A DNA stretch of 64,000 nucleotides from Allorhizobium paknamense (GTDB taxonomy: Bacteria > Pseudomonadota > Alphaproteobacteria > Rhizobiales > Rhizobiaceae): assembly GCF_030815125.1 (NCBI RefSeq), contig NZ_JAUSWH010000014.1:81957-145956 (forward strand). Reading direction: 5' to 3'. Made by a program: the position numbers and the translations under genes. Positions 17,474 to 27,821 of this stretch are shown here, piece by piece. Within the stretch, counting starts at the first letter, position 1. The number at the start of each line of letters is the position of its first letter. Below the pieces are notes generated by a model. It was not told the DNA's origin, made no database searches, and was given only the letters and a program-made list of their open reading frames with translations.

Positions 17474-17578
17474 TTACTGCATGATTCCTTAAATCGGAAT
17501 CGATTTAAGGCGAAAATCATGCAGCAGATTTAAAGCATTACAGCGCCGTGCGTTTTATCAAACGCACGGCGCTGTAAT
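17474..17578. repeat. Mosaic palindromic repeat (family A, two hairpins)
   Basis: tactgcatgattccttaaat ... aaatcatgcagcag followed by a perfect hairpin cattacagcgccgtgcgttt / aaacgcacggcgctgtaatg. It ends two bases before the stop codon of the convergent amidohydrolase and may terminate either gene. Confidence 0.75.
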
Positions 17579-17579
17579 G

Positions 17580-18743
17580 TCACGCCTTCTTCAGGAAATC
17601 TTCCGCCAGTTCCACCCAGAAGCTGACGCCGAGGGGGATGATCTCGTCGTTGAAATCATAGCGCGGATGATGGAGCGGCGGATCGTTCTCGGTCTTTGCC
17701 GTTCCAAGCAGGAAAAAGGTGCCGGGGCGCTCCTGCAGCATGAAGGAGAAATCCTCGCTGCCCATGATCGGACGCTCCATATCGCGCACCTTGTCCTCCC
17801 CGGCAAAGCGGCGTGCCAGGTTGCGCACATAATCGGTCTCGGCCTTGTGATTGATCGTCGGCGCATAGCCGCGCTCGTAATCGATCTCGACACTGAGCCC
17901 ATAGCTTGCCGCCTGCCCTTCCACGACGGCGCGGATACGCCTTTCCAGCTCGTCACGCACCTCCGGCGTCAGCGCCCGCACGGTCACGGCCATTTCCGCC
18001 TTTTCCGGAATGACATTGCTGGCAACGCCGGCGTTGAAAGCGCCGACGGTGATGACGGCGGATTCGAGCGGATGGATATTGCGGGCAACGATGCTTTGCA
18101 GGGCAAGAACGATGCTTGCTCCGGCCAGAATCGGATCGGCGGCAGCCTGCGGCTCGGCACCGTGACCGCCGCGCCCGATGACGGTGATCTTGCACTCATC
18201 GGCAGAGGCCATCATCGGCCCTTCGCGGAAGACGAAGTGGCCGAAGGGAATGGAGGGGTCGTTGTGCAGGCCGAAGACGGCATCGCAGGGGAAGCGTTCG
18301 AACAGCCCGTCCTTGATCATCAGGTGGGCGCCCGCGTAATTTTCCTCCGCAGGCTGGAAGATCAGGTGGATCGTCCCGTCGAAATTACGCCGCTCTGCCA
18401 GGATTTTTGCAGCACCCATCAGCATGGCGGTATGGCCGTCATGGCCACAGGCATGCATGAGGCCGGGATGCAGGCTCTGATAGTCGACGCCGGATTGCTC
18501 GTGGATCGGCAGGGCATCGAAATCGGCACGAAGCCCGATGGCGCGGCTGGAGTTTCCATTTCTGAGAGTTGCCACGAGACCGGTGGTGGCAAGGCCGCGG
18601 GTCACCTCATATCCCATCTCCACCAGCCTGGAGGCGACGAAATCGGATGTCTTGACCTCCGAAAGCCCAAGCTCCGGGTGCTGATGCAGATAGTGCCTGT
18701 AGGCAACGACGTCAGGCATGATGTTCGGCTGGTGGATGGACAT
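17580..18743 (-). CDS. M20 family amidohydrolase (hippurate/aminoacylase-like)
   Basis: A 387-residue M20D metallopeptidase-fold amidohydrolase, expected to hydrolyse N-acyl amino acids or related amides in the cytoplasm. Visible signatures are RHYLHQHPELGLSE, GLRADFDALPI, HACGHDGHTAMLMGAA (metal ligands), FQPAEEN (catalytic glutamates), GLHNDPS and the C-terminal MGSEDFSFML. The dimerisation domain contains GRGGHGAEPQAAADPI. The exact substrate cannot be read from sequence. The start MSIHQ has AAGGA upstream; a longer frame begins 13 codons before. It lies between ndvA and ndvB on the opposite strand and has no evident link to glucan synthesis. Confidence 0.88.
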   Translation of the reverse strand: MSIHQPNIMPDVVAYRHYLHQHPELGLSEVKTSDFVASRLVEMGYEVTRGLATTGLVATLRNGNSSRAIGLRADFDALPIHEQSGVDYQSLHPGLMHACGHDGHTAMLMGAAKILAERRNFDGTIHLIFQPAEENYAGAHLMIKDGLFERFPCDAVFGLHNDPSIPFGHFVFREGPMMASADECKITVIGRGGHGAEPQAAADPILAGASIVLALQSIVARNIHPLESAVITVGAFNAGVASNVIPEKAEMAVTVRALTPEVRDELERRIRAVVEGQAASYGLSVEIDYERGYAPTINHKAETDYVRNLARRFAGEDKVRDMERPIMGSEDFSFMLQERPGTFFLLGTAKTENDPPLHHPRYDFNDEIIPLGVSFWVELAEDFLKKA

Positions 18744-19252
18744 GGAAAAAGCGATCCTTGGGAGGGAAAGGGGCGGCCGCAAAGGCAGACAAGTCTGGCA
18801 TTTGTTCAGCTTGGGTTCAAGCTCGGCAGGGCAATGTGCCGCCCTTGAACTCCAAAGGACCCGCCTGCTCCATGGTGAATGAAGCCTTAACGGTTTTCTG
18901 CAACAAGGATGGCATGCACGCTACGATGACAGGTTTTCGCCGCTTGGCTACAGGATTGTCCTTCCCCCTGCACGGGCTTGATTCCGGCCCGCTTTGCCGG
19001 AGGCTGGCCGCAAAAGGGCTGATTCGCCTCGGCAAGCCGGATGGTCATCTTGAAAAGCCCTGCGGAAAGGCCAGTATTACTGATCGACCGTCGCAAGCCC
19101 TGCCAAACGCCCCGCCCATCATGCGGCGCGGTCAGACGATGACCCGCCAAAATTTTTCTGTTCGGAGCCGGAAAGCGACATGACCGAGTTTTGACACCAC
19201 GTTTCGCTCCGACCCACTCCATTCACTCCCGCTGGTAACAGATACGAGAGCC
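18744..19252. other. About 510-bp region upstream of ndvB, no gene seen
   Basis: Open frames here are short and without ribosome binding sites. The stretch must hold the promoters of the amidohydrolase (leftward) and of ndvB (rightward). TTGACA occurs at 19191-19196, 57 bp before the ndvB start, but I cannot see a matching -10. Confidence 0.4.
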
Positions 19253-22200
19253 ATGTCTTCAACCATTACGCCCACTGCCGCGCCCAAAGACGCCGAGAGC
19301 AAGATCCTCGATTACAACGATTCGATCCGCGCTCCCTATCTCACAATCGATGAATTGCGGGACAAGGCAAGGACGCTGGCCACCGAACCGCTGAAGGAAT
19401 TGCCGGGCTATTCCGCCTTCGATTTCATCGCCCGCCACAAGGAAAACGAACGCGAGATCCTTCGCGTTTACCGCACCGTGGCCGTGGATGTGGAAGCAGG
19501 CGCGACAATTACGCCCGCTGCCGAATGGCTGCTCGACAACCACTACATCATCGAGGAAGCGATCCAGGAAGTTCGCCGCGACTTCCCGCGCAAATTCTAT
19601 AACCAGCTGCCGATGATCAGGTTCAACGGCGTGGAAATCCCGCGCGTGCTGGCGCTGGCCTGGACCTATGTGGCCCATACCCACAGCACCGTGACCCGGG
19701 AAACCCTGACGGCGCTGGCCGAGGGCTACCAGTCGGTGCAATCGCTGGAAATCGGCGAGTTGTGGGCCTTGCCTTCCATGGTGCGCTTCGTGCTGGTGGA
19801 AAATCTCCGCCGCATCTCCACCCGTGTCGAGCGGTCACGCCAGATGCGCCGCAAGGCCAACGAGGCGGCGGATGAGGTGATTCGCCTGAATGACGAGACC
19901 GCCTGCGCCAGCTACCTGAAGACGCTGGAGCCGGTCGCCTCCGACAATACCTTCGCCACGCAGTTCCTCTATCGCCTGCGCAATGGCTCGCAGACCTCCG
20001 CCATGGCGATCGAATGGCTGGAAAAGCATCTGGAAGCGGCTGGCCGCACGCCCGAAGAGGCGATGACCGCCGAGCATAACCGGCTGTCTTCCGGCAATGT
20101 CAGCATGGGCAGCATCATCAAGGGGCTGCGCACCATCGACGACACCGAATGGTCGGTGTGGGTCGAAGAAGTCAGCCATGTCGACAAGATCCTGCGCAAT
20201 CACAGCGACTATGAGGCGCTGGATTTCGGCTCGCGCAACAGCTACCGCACCACCATCGAAAAGCTCGCCCGCCGCTCCGACAAGACGGAGCTGCAGATTG
20301 CCCAGGCCGCCATCGACCTGTCGCAGCAGGCGGCAGCAGCCTCCGGCGAAGGCGGGCTCGATGCGCCCTCCAATGTCGGCTCCTTCCTGGTGGGGGACCA
20401 GCGCGAAGTGCTGGAAAAGGCCATCGGCTACAATGTGCCTTTCCATGTGTCGTTCACCCGCGCCTTCAAGCGGCTGCACTGGCTGGCCATTGCCGCGCCG
20501 GTGCTGGCGCTGACGGCGCTGGCGCTGCTGATCATCGCAGGTTACCTCGGCAATGCCGGTCTTTCGGTGCCGGTCATCATTCTTCTGGTGCTGCTGTTTG
20601 CGCTTCCGGCCTCGGAAGGCGCCACGGGCCTGTTCAACACGCTTGTCACCTTCATCATGAAACCCGCCCGTCTGGTGGGCTACGAGTTCAAGGAAGGCAT
20701 TCCAGAGGACGCGCGCACGCTGGTGGCGGTGCCCTGCCTGATTTCCAAGCGTGACCATGTGGACGAACTGGTCCGCAATCTCGAAGTCCATTATCTCACC
20801 AATCCGCGCGGCGAGGTCTATTTCTCGCTGCTCAGCGACTGGCCCGACAGCAAGGTCGAAGAGACCGAAGCCGATATCGAGGTGCTGGACTATGCCAAGC
20901 GCGAGATTGCCGCGCTGAACGCCCGCTACAATGACGACGGCAAGACGCGCTTCTACCTTCTGCACCGCCGCCGCCTCTACAATCCCCAGGAAGACTGCTG
21001 GATGGGCTGGGAGCGCAAGCGCGGCAAGCTGCATGAGCTGAACCTGCTCTTGCGCGGCGACAAGGACACCTCCTATCTGCCGGGCGCCAATATGGTGCCG
21101 GAGGGCGTGCAATATGTGATGACGCTGGATGCCGATACGCGCCTGATGCGCGATGCGGTGACCAAGCTGGTCGGCAAGCTCTACCATCCGATCAACCGTC
21201 CGGTGCATGATGAAAAGACGGGCCGCGTCATCAGCGGTTACGGCATTCTGCAGCCGCGTGTGACGCCGTCGCTGACCACGGGCAAGGATGCCTCTGTCTT
21301 CCAGCGCGTCTTCTCGATCAATCGCGGTCTCGATCCTTACGTCTTCACCGTCTCCGACGTCTATCAGGACATTACCGGCGAAGGCACCTTCACCGGCAAG
21401 GGCCTCTATCACGTCGATGCCTTCGAACGCGCCATCAAGGGCCGGATCGATGAAAACACCATTCTCAGCCACGACCTCCTCGAAGGCTCCTTCGCCCGCT
21501 GCGCGCTGGTGACGGATGTGGAACTGGTGGAGGATTTCCCCACCCGTTACGAGGTGGAAATCTCGCGCCAGCATCGCTGGGCACGGGGCGACTGGCAGCT
21601 CCTGCCCTATATCTTCGATCCGAGCCGGGGCATTACCGCCCTTGGCCGCTGGAAGATGGTCGATAACCTGCGCCGGTCGCTGACCCCTATCGCCTGGTTC
21701 GGCGCGTCCGTCATCGGCTGGTTCGTCATGGACCCGATGACCCTGCTGATCTGGCAATTGCTGCTGATCTTCAGCCTGTTCGTCGCGCCCACCATTTCGC
21801 TGATCAATGCGCTGGTGCCGCGCCAGACCGATATCGTGCCGGCAGCCCATTTCCAGTCGCTGTGGAACGATGCCAAGGGCGCCAATGCCCAGGTGGCGCT
21901 GCGGATCGTCTTCATTGCCGACATGGCCTGCATGATGGCCGATGCCATCATCCGCTCGGCCTACCGCCTGACCGTCAGCCGCAAATTCCTGCTGGAATGG
22001 CGCACCGCCGCCTCCATCCAGTCGGTGGCGCAGGGCAGCATCCTGACCTATTACAAGACCATGCGCTATGCGCCGGCCCTGGCGATTGTCGCCTTTGCGC
22101 TGGCCTTTTCGATTGCCGGCTACGGCGCGCTCATCGCCCTGCCCTTCACGCTGATGTGGGTGCTGTCGCCGGTGATCGCCTGGTATGTCAGCCAGTCGGC

Positions 22201-25200
22201 GGAAACCGAAGACCGCCTGTTCGTGCCGGAAGAAACCGTGCAGGAACTGCGTCTCATCGCCCGCCGCACATGGCGTTATTACGAGACCTTCGCCAATGCC
22301 GGGGAACATTTCCTGCCGCCGGACAATTTCCAGGAAACGCCGGAACCGGTCGTGGCGCGGCGCACCTCGCCCACCAATATCGGCGTCTATCTGCTGTCCA
22401 TCGTCTCGGGCCGCCATTTCGGCTGGCTGAGCTTCGAACAGACGCTGGAAAAGCTGGAACAGACCATCGGCACCGTCGAGAAGATGGACAAGTTCCGGGG
22501 CCATATCTACAACTGGTACCACACCGACACGCTGAAGCCGCTCGGCAACCGCTATATCTCGGCGGTGGACAGCGGCAACCTCGCCGGTCACCTGATCGCC
22601 GTGTCATCTGCCTGCCGCCATTGGGCGGAAGCGCCCTCGGCGCATCTTCAGGGCAATCTGGACGGCATCGGCGATGTCGGCGCCATCCTGATGGAAACTC
22701 TGAAGGAACTGCCGGACGACCGCAAGATGGTACGGCCGTTGCGCCGCCGCCTGCATGAGCGCATCGTCGGCTTCAACAACGCTCTGGCTGCGGTCAAGCG
22801 CGAGCACGAATTCGCAACCATCCGCGTCATCAACCTGGCGGTTCTCGCCCGCGACGTGCTGAAGCTCGCGCAGAACCTGCATCACGAGGTGCGTTCCGAC
22901 AAGACCACGGAAATCACCCGCTGGTCGGAATCGCTGGTGGCCGTCTGCGAAGCCCATATCGCCGATGCATCCTTCGACCTCTCCAATATCGAGCCGCTGC
23001 GCCAGCGTCTGGCGAGCCTGCGCGACCGCGCCCGCAATCTCGCCTTCTCGATGGATTTCGCCTTCCTGTTCCGCAAGGAGCGGCGTCTGCTGTCCATCGG
23101 CTACCGTGTTGAAACGATGGAGCTGGACGAGGCCTGCTACGACCTTCTGGCATCGGAAGCCCGCCTCACCTCGCTGTTTGCCATTGCCAAGGGCGACCTG
23201 CCCACCGAGCACTGGTACAAGCTGGGCCGTCAGGTGGTGCCGATCGGCTCCAAGGCCGCGCTCGTCTCCTGGTCGGGCTCGATGTTCGAATATCTCATGC
23301 CGCCACTGGTCATGCAGGAACGTCATGGCGGCATCCTGAACCAGACGAACAATCTGATCGTCAAGGAACAGATGAACCACGGCAAGCGGCTGAACATCCC
23401 CTGGGGGATCTCGGAAGCGGCCTTCAACGCTCGCGACCATGCGCTGGCCTATCAGTACACCAATTTCGGTGTGCCGACGCTGGGCCTGAAGCGCGGCCTC
23501 GGCCAGAACGCGGTCATCGCCCCTTACGCATCGATCCTCGCCAGCCAGTACGATCCGAAGGCGGCGGCGGAAAACCTGCGCAAGCTCAGGGCGCTCGGCG
23601 CGCTTGGCCAGTACGGTTTTCATGATGCGGTGGACTTCACCCCCACCCGCGTGCCGAAGGGCAAGCCCTGCGCGGTGGTCTACAACTACTATGCCCACCA
23701 CCACGGCATGTCGATCGCGGCCATCGCCAACGTCACCTTCAACGGCCTGCTGCGGGAACTCTTCCATGCCGATCCGGTGATCGAAGCCGCCGAACTGCTG
23801 CTGCAGGAAAAGGCGCCGCGCGAAATTCCGGTGATGAGCGGCAAATACGAGCCGCAGACCCCCGGCAAGGGCCAGGCCGACCTGATGCGTCCGGAAGTGC
23901 GCACCATCACCGATCCGCTCTCCAAGGATCGCGAACTGGTGCTGCTCTCCAACGGCCATTACTCGGTGATGCTCACCGCCACGGGCTCCGGCTTTTCGCG
24001 CTGGAATGGCCTTGCCGTCTCGCGCTGGAAGGCGGACCCGACGGAAGACCGCGCCGGTACCTTCATCTTCCTGCGCGATACGGCGTCAGGCGAATGGTGG
24101 TCCACCACCGCCACGCCGCGCCGGGCCGCGGAGGAAAAGACCCGCGTCGTCTTCACCGACGACAAGGCCGAATTCTCCAAGACCGTGGGCGACATCACCT
24201 CCACCGTCGAATGCGTCGTCGGCACCGAGCATGATGCCGAAGGCCGCCGCGTGACGCTGCTGAACACTGGCACGGAAGACCGCTTCATCGAAGTGACCTC
24301 CTATATGGAACCGGTGCTCTCCAGCGACGACAACGACAATGCCCATCCGGCCTTCTCGCGCATGTTCGTGAAGACCGAGCTTGGCCGTCGCGGCGATGTG
24401 ATCCGCGTCGAGCGCAACAAGCGGTCGCCGGGCGATCCGAATGTCTGCGTCGCCCATCTCGTGTCGGATGATTCCGGCTCGGGCCGCGCCACGGAATTCG
24501 AGACCGACCGCTACCGCTTCATCGGCCGTGGCCGCACGCTGGCCACTGCCGCCGCCTTCGATCCGGGGGCAACACTCTCCGGCACCGATGGCTTCACGCT
24601 GGACCCGATCGTGTCGCTGCGCCGCGTCGTGCGCGTTCCGGCGGGCAAGAAGGTCAGCCTCGTCTACTGGACGATTGCCGCACCGAGCCGTCAGGAAGTC
24701 GATGCCGCCATCGAGCAGTATCGCCACGCCGAGGCCTTCAACCAGGAAATGCTGCATGCCTGGACCAGAACCCAGGTGGAGATGCGCCATATCGGCATCA
24801 CCTCGCAGCAGGCTGCCGCCTTCCAGCATCTGGGCCGCTATCTCGTCTATCCGGACATGCATCTGCGCGCCGATCCGGAAACCGTCCGCGCCGGTCTTGC
24901 CTCGCAATCGGCGCTGTGGCCCAACGCGATCTCGGGCGATTACCCGATGTTTGCGCTGCGCATCAACGACGAGATGGACACAGAAGTCGTCAAGGAGGCG
25001 CTGTCTGCCCAGGACTACCTGCAACGCCATGGCGTCGTGGCCGATCTCGTCATTCTCAACGAGCGGGCCGAATCCTACGCGCAGGACATGCAGCATGCGC
25101 TGGAACAGCTGGCCGAAGGGCTGAAGCACAAGCAGGCCGAAAACGGCATGCAGCATGTCTTCACCGTTCGCCGTGACCTGATGGACGATAGCGGCTGGAA

Positions 25201-27754
25201 TGCCGTTCTCGCTGCCGCCCGCGTGGTGCTCCATGCCCGCAACGGCAAGATTTCCGATCAGGTCACGCGTGCTGCCGAACTCTTCGCCGCCCCGCGCGGC
25301 GCGGAAGCGACGGAAGCCGACTGGTATCCGCCGGTGCCGAGCGTTCAGGTCAATGACGATGCCCCCGTGATCACCATGGATGGCAGCGATCTCGATTTCT
25401 GGAACGGCTATGGCGGCTTTGCCGACGAAGGACGCGAATATGTCATTCGTCTGGCGCCCGGCCAGTCTACCCCGCATCCGTGGATCAACGTCATTTCCAA
25501 TGACAATTTCGGCTTCCACGTTTCTGCGGAAGGTGCAGGCTTCACCTGGAGCAGCAACTCGCGTGACTACCAGCTGACGCCCTGGAGCAATGATGCCGTC
25601 ACCAACCGCACCGGCGAGGCCTTCTATGTGGCCGATCTGGAGAGCGGCGAGGTGGTCAGCCCGATCCAGGCCGCAAGCAACCGCCGCGATGCCGGTTTCG
25701 AAACCCGCCATGGCCTGGGCTACTCGGTCTTCAAGACCGAAGCCGCCGATCTGGCCGTGGAACTGACCGTGACCGTCGATCAGGAAAAGCCGGTGCGCTT
25801 CACAAAGCTTGCCGTGCGCAACACCGGCTCTGCGCCGCGTCGCCTGCGCTCCTATGGCTATGTGGAATGGATTCTCGGCAACAACCCGCAAAAAACCACG
25901 CCCTTCGTGCTGACCTCGAAGGACGAGGACAGCGGCGCGTTGTTTGCGACGAACCCCTACAGCATCGATTATTCGGGCCGTATCGCCTTCTTCTCCGGCG
26001 TGGAGCAGGCCTCCGGCTTTGCCTCCAGCCGCCGGGAATTCATCGGTCGGCATGGCTCCATTCAGATGCCACAGGCGGTGGCACGCGGTGCGCGTCTCTC
26101 CGGTTCCATCGATCCGGAAGGCGATCCCTGCGCGGCTCTTGCCTTCGACATCGAGCTGCAGCCGGGCGAGGAAAAGACCATCACCCTGATCATGGGCGAT
26201 GCAAAGACGGCGGAAGAGGCCCGTGGCCTCATCGCCGAAGCCAAGGCCAAGGGCTTTGCCGCCGCATTGGCTGAGGCCAAGGGCTTCTGGAGCGACTTCA
26301 CCGGCCATATCAAGGTGAAGACCGGCGACAAGGCCTTCGACCACATGGTCAATCACTGGCTGCCCTACCAGACGCTCGCCTGCCGTATCAAGGCGCGTGC
26401 CGGCTTCTATCAGGCCTCGGGCGCTTACGGCTTCCGCGACCAGTTGCAGGACAGCCTTGCCTTCCTCACCACCCGCCCGGAACTGGCGCGCCGCCAGATC
26501 CTCAACGCCGCCTCCCGCCAGTTCAAGGAAGGCGACGTGCAGCATTGGTGGCTGCCGCATAATGGCGCGGGCATCCGCAGTACCATTTCGGATGACGTGG
26601 TGTGGCTGGGCTATGCCATCCATGCCTATGTCACCTCGACGGGTGAAAAGTCGCTGCTGGATGAGGAGGTAAGCTTCCTCGACGGCCCGACGCTGGCGCT
26701 TGGCCGCCACGATGCCTTCTTCAAGCCGGATATTTCGGACGAGAAGGCGCCGCTTTACGAACATGCCGCCCGGGCGCTGGACCTTGCCGTCAGCCGCACC
26801 GGCACCAACGGCCTGCCGCTGATCCTTGGCGGTGACTGGAATGACGGCATGAACCGCGTCGGCGTGGCCGGTCGGGGGGAAAGCGTCTGGCTGGGCTGGT
26901 TCCTCGCCAATGCGCTGACCCTCTTCCTGCCCTTTGCCGAGGAGCGCAAGGACGGCGAACGCGTCAAACGCTGGAAGAAGCATCTGGAAACGCTGAAGGC
27001 GGCGCTGGAAAAGGCGGGCTGGGATGGCGAACACTATCGCCGTGGCTATTTCGACGACGGCGACCCGCTGGGCTCCGACCAGTCCGACGAATGCCGCATC
27101 GACGCCATTGCCCAGTCCTGGTCGGTTCTCTCGGGCTTTGCCGAGCCGGATCGCCAGCAGAAGGCCATGGATGCGGTGGAAAAGCGCCTCATCGATGACG
27201 AGGCAGGCATTGTCCGTCTGTTCACGCCAGCCTTCGAAAAGAGCCGTCAGGATCCGGGCTATATCAAGTCCTATCCGCCGGGCGTGCGCGAGAATGGCGG
27301 CCAATATACCCATGCCGCCATCTGGACCGGTCTGGCGCTGGCCAAGCTCGGCCGCACCGACAAGGCGTGGAAGGTCTTCTCCATGCTGAACCCGGTTCAC
27401 CATGCCGAGACCACCGAAGCTGCCGATGTCTACCGTGTCGAACCCTATGTGGTTGCCGCTGATATCTATGGCGGCCCCGGCTATCAGGGCCGTGGCGGCT
27501 GGAGCTGGTATACGGGCTCGGCAGGCTGGCTCTATCGCTTCGCGGTCGAAGGCTTCCTCGGCATTCATCGCGAGGGCGAAAACCTGGTGGTCAAGCCCGC
27601 CCTGCCCGCCGGCATGGAGGCCTATGAGGCGGAGGTGACCGTGAATGGCAAGGTGATCGCCCTCAAGGCCAGCCGTGCTGGCGATGGCTACAGCGTCACC
27701 GCCAATGGCGCGCCGGTAGACGGCGGTACGGAAGGCTTCCGTGTCAGTCTCTGA
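19253..27754 (+). CDS. ndvB: Cyclic beta-1,2-glucan synthase
   Basis: A 2833-residue membrane enzyme matching NdvB/ChvB in size and layout. The N-terminal third has hydrophobic segments around residues 415-465 and again about 820-985. Between them is the GT84 glycosyltransferase domain with DAD at 626-628 (VMTLDADTRL) and the QHRW motif at 773-776 (SRQHRWARGDWQLLPY), which uses UDP-glucose to start and extend the chain. The C-terminal part ends in a GH94 phosphorylase-like domain with GGDWNDGMNRVG (D2528, D2531), thought to set chain length. The product is a periplasmic cyclic glucan needed for hypo-osmotic growth and plant interaction. ndvA upstream encodes its exporter. A strong bidirectional terminator follows. 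Confidence 0.97.
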   Translation: MSSTITPTAAPKDAESKILDYNDSIRAPYLTIDELRDKARTLATEPLKELPGYSAFDFIARHKENEREILRVYRTVAVDVEAGATITPAAEWLLDNHYIIEEAIQEVRRDFPRKFYNQLPMIRFNGVEIPRVLALAWTYVAHTHSTVTRETLTALAEGYQSVQSLEIGELWALPSMVRFVLVENLRRISTRVERSRQMRRKANEAADEVIRLNDETACASYLKTLEPVASDNTFATQFLYRLRNGSQTSAMAIEWLEKHLEAAGRTPEEAMTAEHNRLSSGNVSMGSIIKGLRTIDDTEWSVWVEEVSHVDKILRNHSDYEALDFGSRNSYRTTIEKLARRSDKTELQIAQAAIDLSQQAAAASGEGGLDAPSNVGSFLVGDQREVLEKAIGYNVPFHVSFTRAFKRLHWLAIAAPVLALTALALLIIAGYLGNAGLSVPVIILLVLLFALPASEGATGLFNTLVTFIMKPARLVGYEFKEGIPEDARTLVAVPCLISKRDHVDELVRNLEVHYLTNPRGEVYFSLLSDWPDSKVEETEADIEVLDYAKREIAALNARYNDDGKTRFYLLHRRRLYNPQEDCWMGWERKRGKLHELNLLLRGDKDTSYLPGANMVPEGVQYVMTLDADTRLMRDAVTKLVGKLYHPINRPVHDEKTGRVISGYGILQPRVTPSLTTGKDASVFQRVFSINRGLDPYVFTVSDVYQDITGEGTFTGKGLYHVDAFERAIKGRIDENTILSHDLLEGSFARCALVTDVELVEDFPTRYEVEISRQHRWARGDWQLLPYIFDPSRGITALGRWKMVDNLRRSLTPIAWFGASVIGWFVMDPMTLLIWQLLLIFSLFVAPTISLINALVPRQTDIVPAAHFQSLWNDAKGANAQVALRIVFIADMACMMADAIIRSAYRLTVSRKFLLEWRTAASIQSVAQGSILTYYKTMRYAPALAIVAFALAFSIAGYGALIALPFTLMWVLSPVIAWYVSQSAETEDRLFVPEETVQELRLIARRTWRYYETFANAGEHFLPPDNFQETPEPVVARRTSPTNIGVYLLSIVSGRHFGWLSFEQTLEKLEQTIGTVEKMDKFRGHIYNWYHTDTLKPLGNRYISAVDSGNLAGHLIAVSSACRHWAEAPSAHLQGNLDGIGDVGAILMETLKELPDDRKMVRPLRRRLHERIVGFNNALAAVKREHEFATIRVINLAVLARDVLKLAQNLHHEVRSDKTTEITRWSESLVAVCEAHIADASFDLSNIEPLRQRLASLRDRARNLAFSMDFAFLFRKERRLLSIGYRVETMELDEACYDLLASEARLTSLFAIAKGDLPTEHWYKLGRQVVPIGSKAALVSWSGSMFEYLMPPLVMQERHGGILNQTNNLIVKEQMNHGKRLNIPWGISEAAFNARDHALAYQYTNFGVPTLGLKRGLGQNAVIAPYASILASQYDPKAAAENLRKLRALGALGQYGFHDAVDFTPTRVPKGKPCAVVYNYYAHHHGMSIAAIANVTFNGLLRELFHADPVIEAAELLLQEKAPREIPVMSGKYEPQTPGKGQADLMRPEVRTITDPLSKDRELVLLSNGHYSVMLTATGSGFSRWNGLAVSRWKADPTEDRAGTFIFLRDTASGEWWSTTATPRRAAEEKTRVVFTDDKAEFSKTVGDITSTVECVVGTEHDAEGRRVTLLNTGTEDRFIEVTSYMEPVLSSDDNDNAHPAFSRMFVKTELGRRGDVIRVERNKRSPGDPNVCVAHLVSDDSGSGRATEFETDRYRFIGRGRTLATAAAFDPGATLSGTDGFTLDPIVSLRRVVRVPAGKKVSLVYWTIAAPSRQEVDAAIEQYRHAEAFNQEMLHAWTRTQVEMRHIGITSQQAAAFQHLGRYLVYPDMHLRADPETVRAGLASQSALWPNAISGDYPMFALRINDEMDTEVVKEALSAQDYLQRHGVVADLVILNERAESYAQDMQHALEQLAEGLKHKQAENGMQHVFTVRRDLMDDSGWNAVLAAARVVLHARNGKISDQVTRAAELFAAPRGAEATEADWYPPVPSVQVNDDAPVITMDGSDLDFWNGYGGFADEGREYVIRLAPGQSTPHPWINVISNDNFGFHVSAEGAGFTWSSNSRDYQLTPWSNDAVTNRTGEAFYVADLESGEVVSPIQAASNRRDAGFETRHGLGYSVFKTEAADLAVELTVTVDQEKPVRFTKLAVRNTGSAPRRLRSYGYVEWILGNNPQKTTPFVLTSKDEDSGALFATNPYSIDYSGRIAFFSGVEQASGFASSRREFIGRHGSIQMPQAVARGARLSGSIDPEGDPCAALAFDIELQPGEEKTITLIMGDAKTAEEARGLIAEAKAKGFAAALAEAKGFWSDFTGHIKVKTGDKAFDHMVNHWLPYQTLACRIKARAGFYQASGAYGFRDQLQDSLAFLTTRPELARRQILNAASRQFKEGDVQHWWLPHNGAGIRSTISDDVVWLGYAIHAYVTSTGEKSLLDEEVSFLDGPTLALGRHDAFFKPDISDEKAPLYEHAARALDLAVSRTGTNGLPLILGGDWNDGMNRVGVAGRGESVWLGWFLANALTLFLPFAEERKDGERVKRWKKHLETLKAALEKAGWDGEHYRRGYFDDGDPLGSDQSDECRIDAIAQSWSVLSGFAEPDRQQKAMDAVEKRLIDDEAGIVRLFTPAFEKSRQDPGYIKSYPPGVRENGGQYTHAAIWTGLALAKLGRTDKAWKVFSMLNPVHHAETTEAADVYRVEPYVVAADIYGGPGYQGRGGWSWYTGSAGWLYRFAVEGFLGIHREGENLVVKPALPAGMEAYEAEVTVNGKVIALKASRAGDGYSVTANGAPVDGGTEGFRVSL

Positions 27755-27789
27755 AGCATGTCCAGAAAAATCTGAATGGCATAAATGAC

Positions 27790-27821
27790 AAAAAAGCCGG
27801 TCTCGCGACCGGCTTTTTTTT
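27790..27821. terminator. Bidirectional rho-independent terminator between ndvB and the MFS gene
   Basis: Perfect stem aaaaagccggtc / gaccggcttttt with a tcgc loop, a T-run on the right for ndvB and an A-run on the left (T on the minus strand) for the convergent MFS gene, whose stop codon touches it. Confidence 0.92.

Noticed and set aside
24086..27568. A 1160-residue open frame on the minus strand opposite ndvB
   Set aside because: It lies entirely opposite a well-conserved gene, has no recognisable domain, and arises from high GC third positions. Similar long antisense frames opposite the GDH gene (29182-31932), leuS (37666-40371), ndvA and ndvB (19835-22591) were rejected for the same reason.
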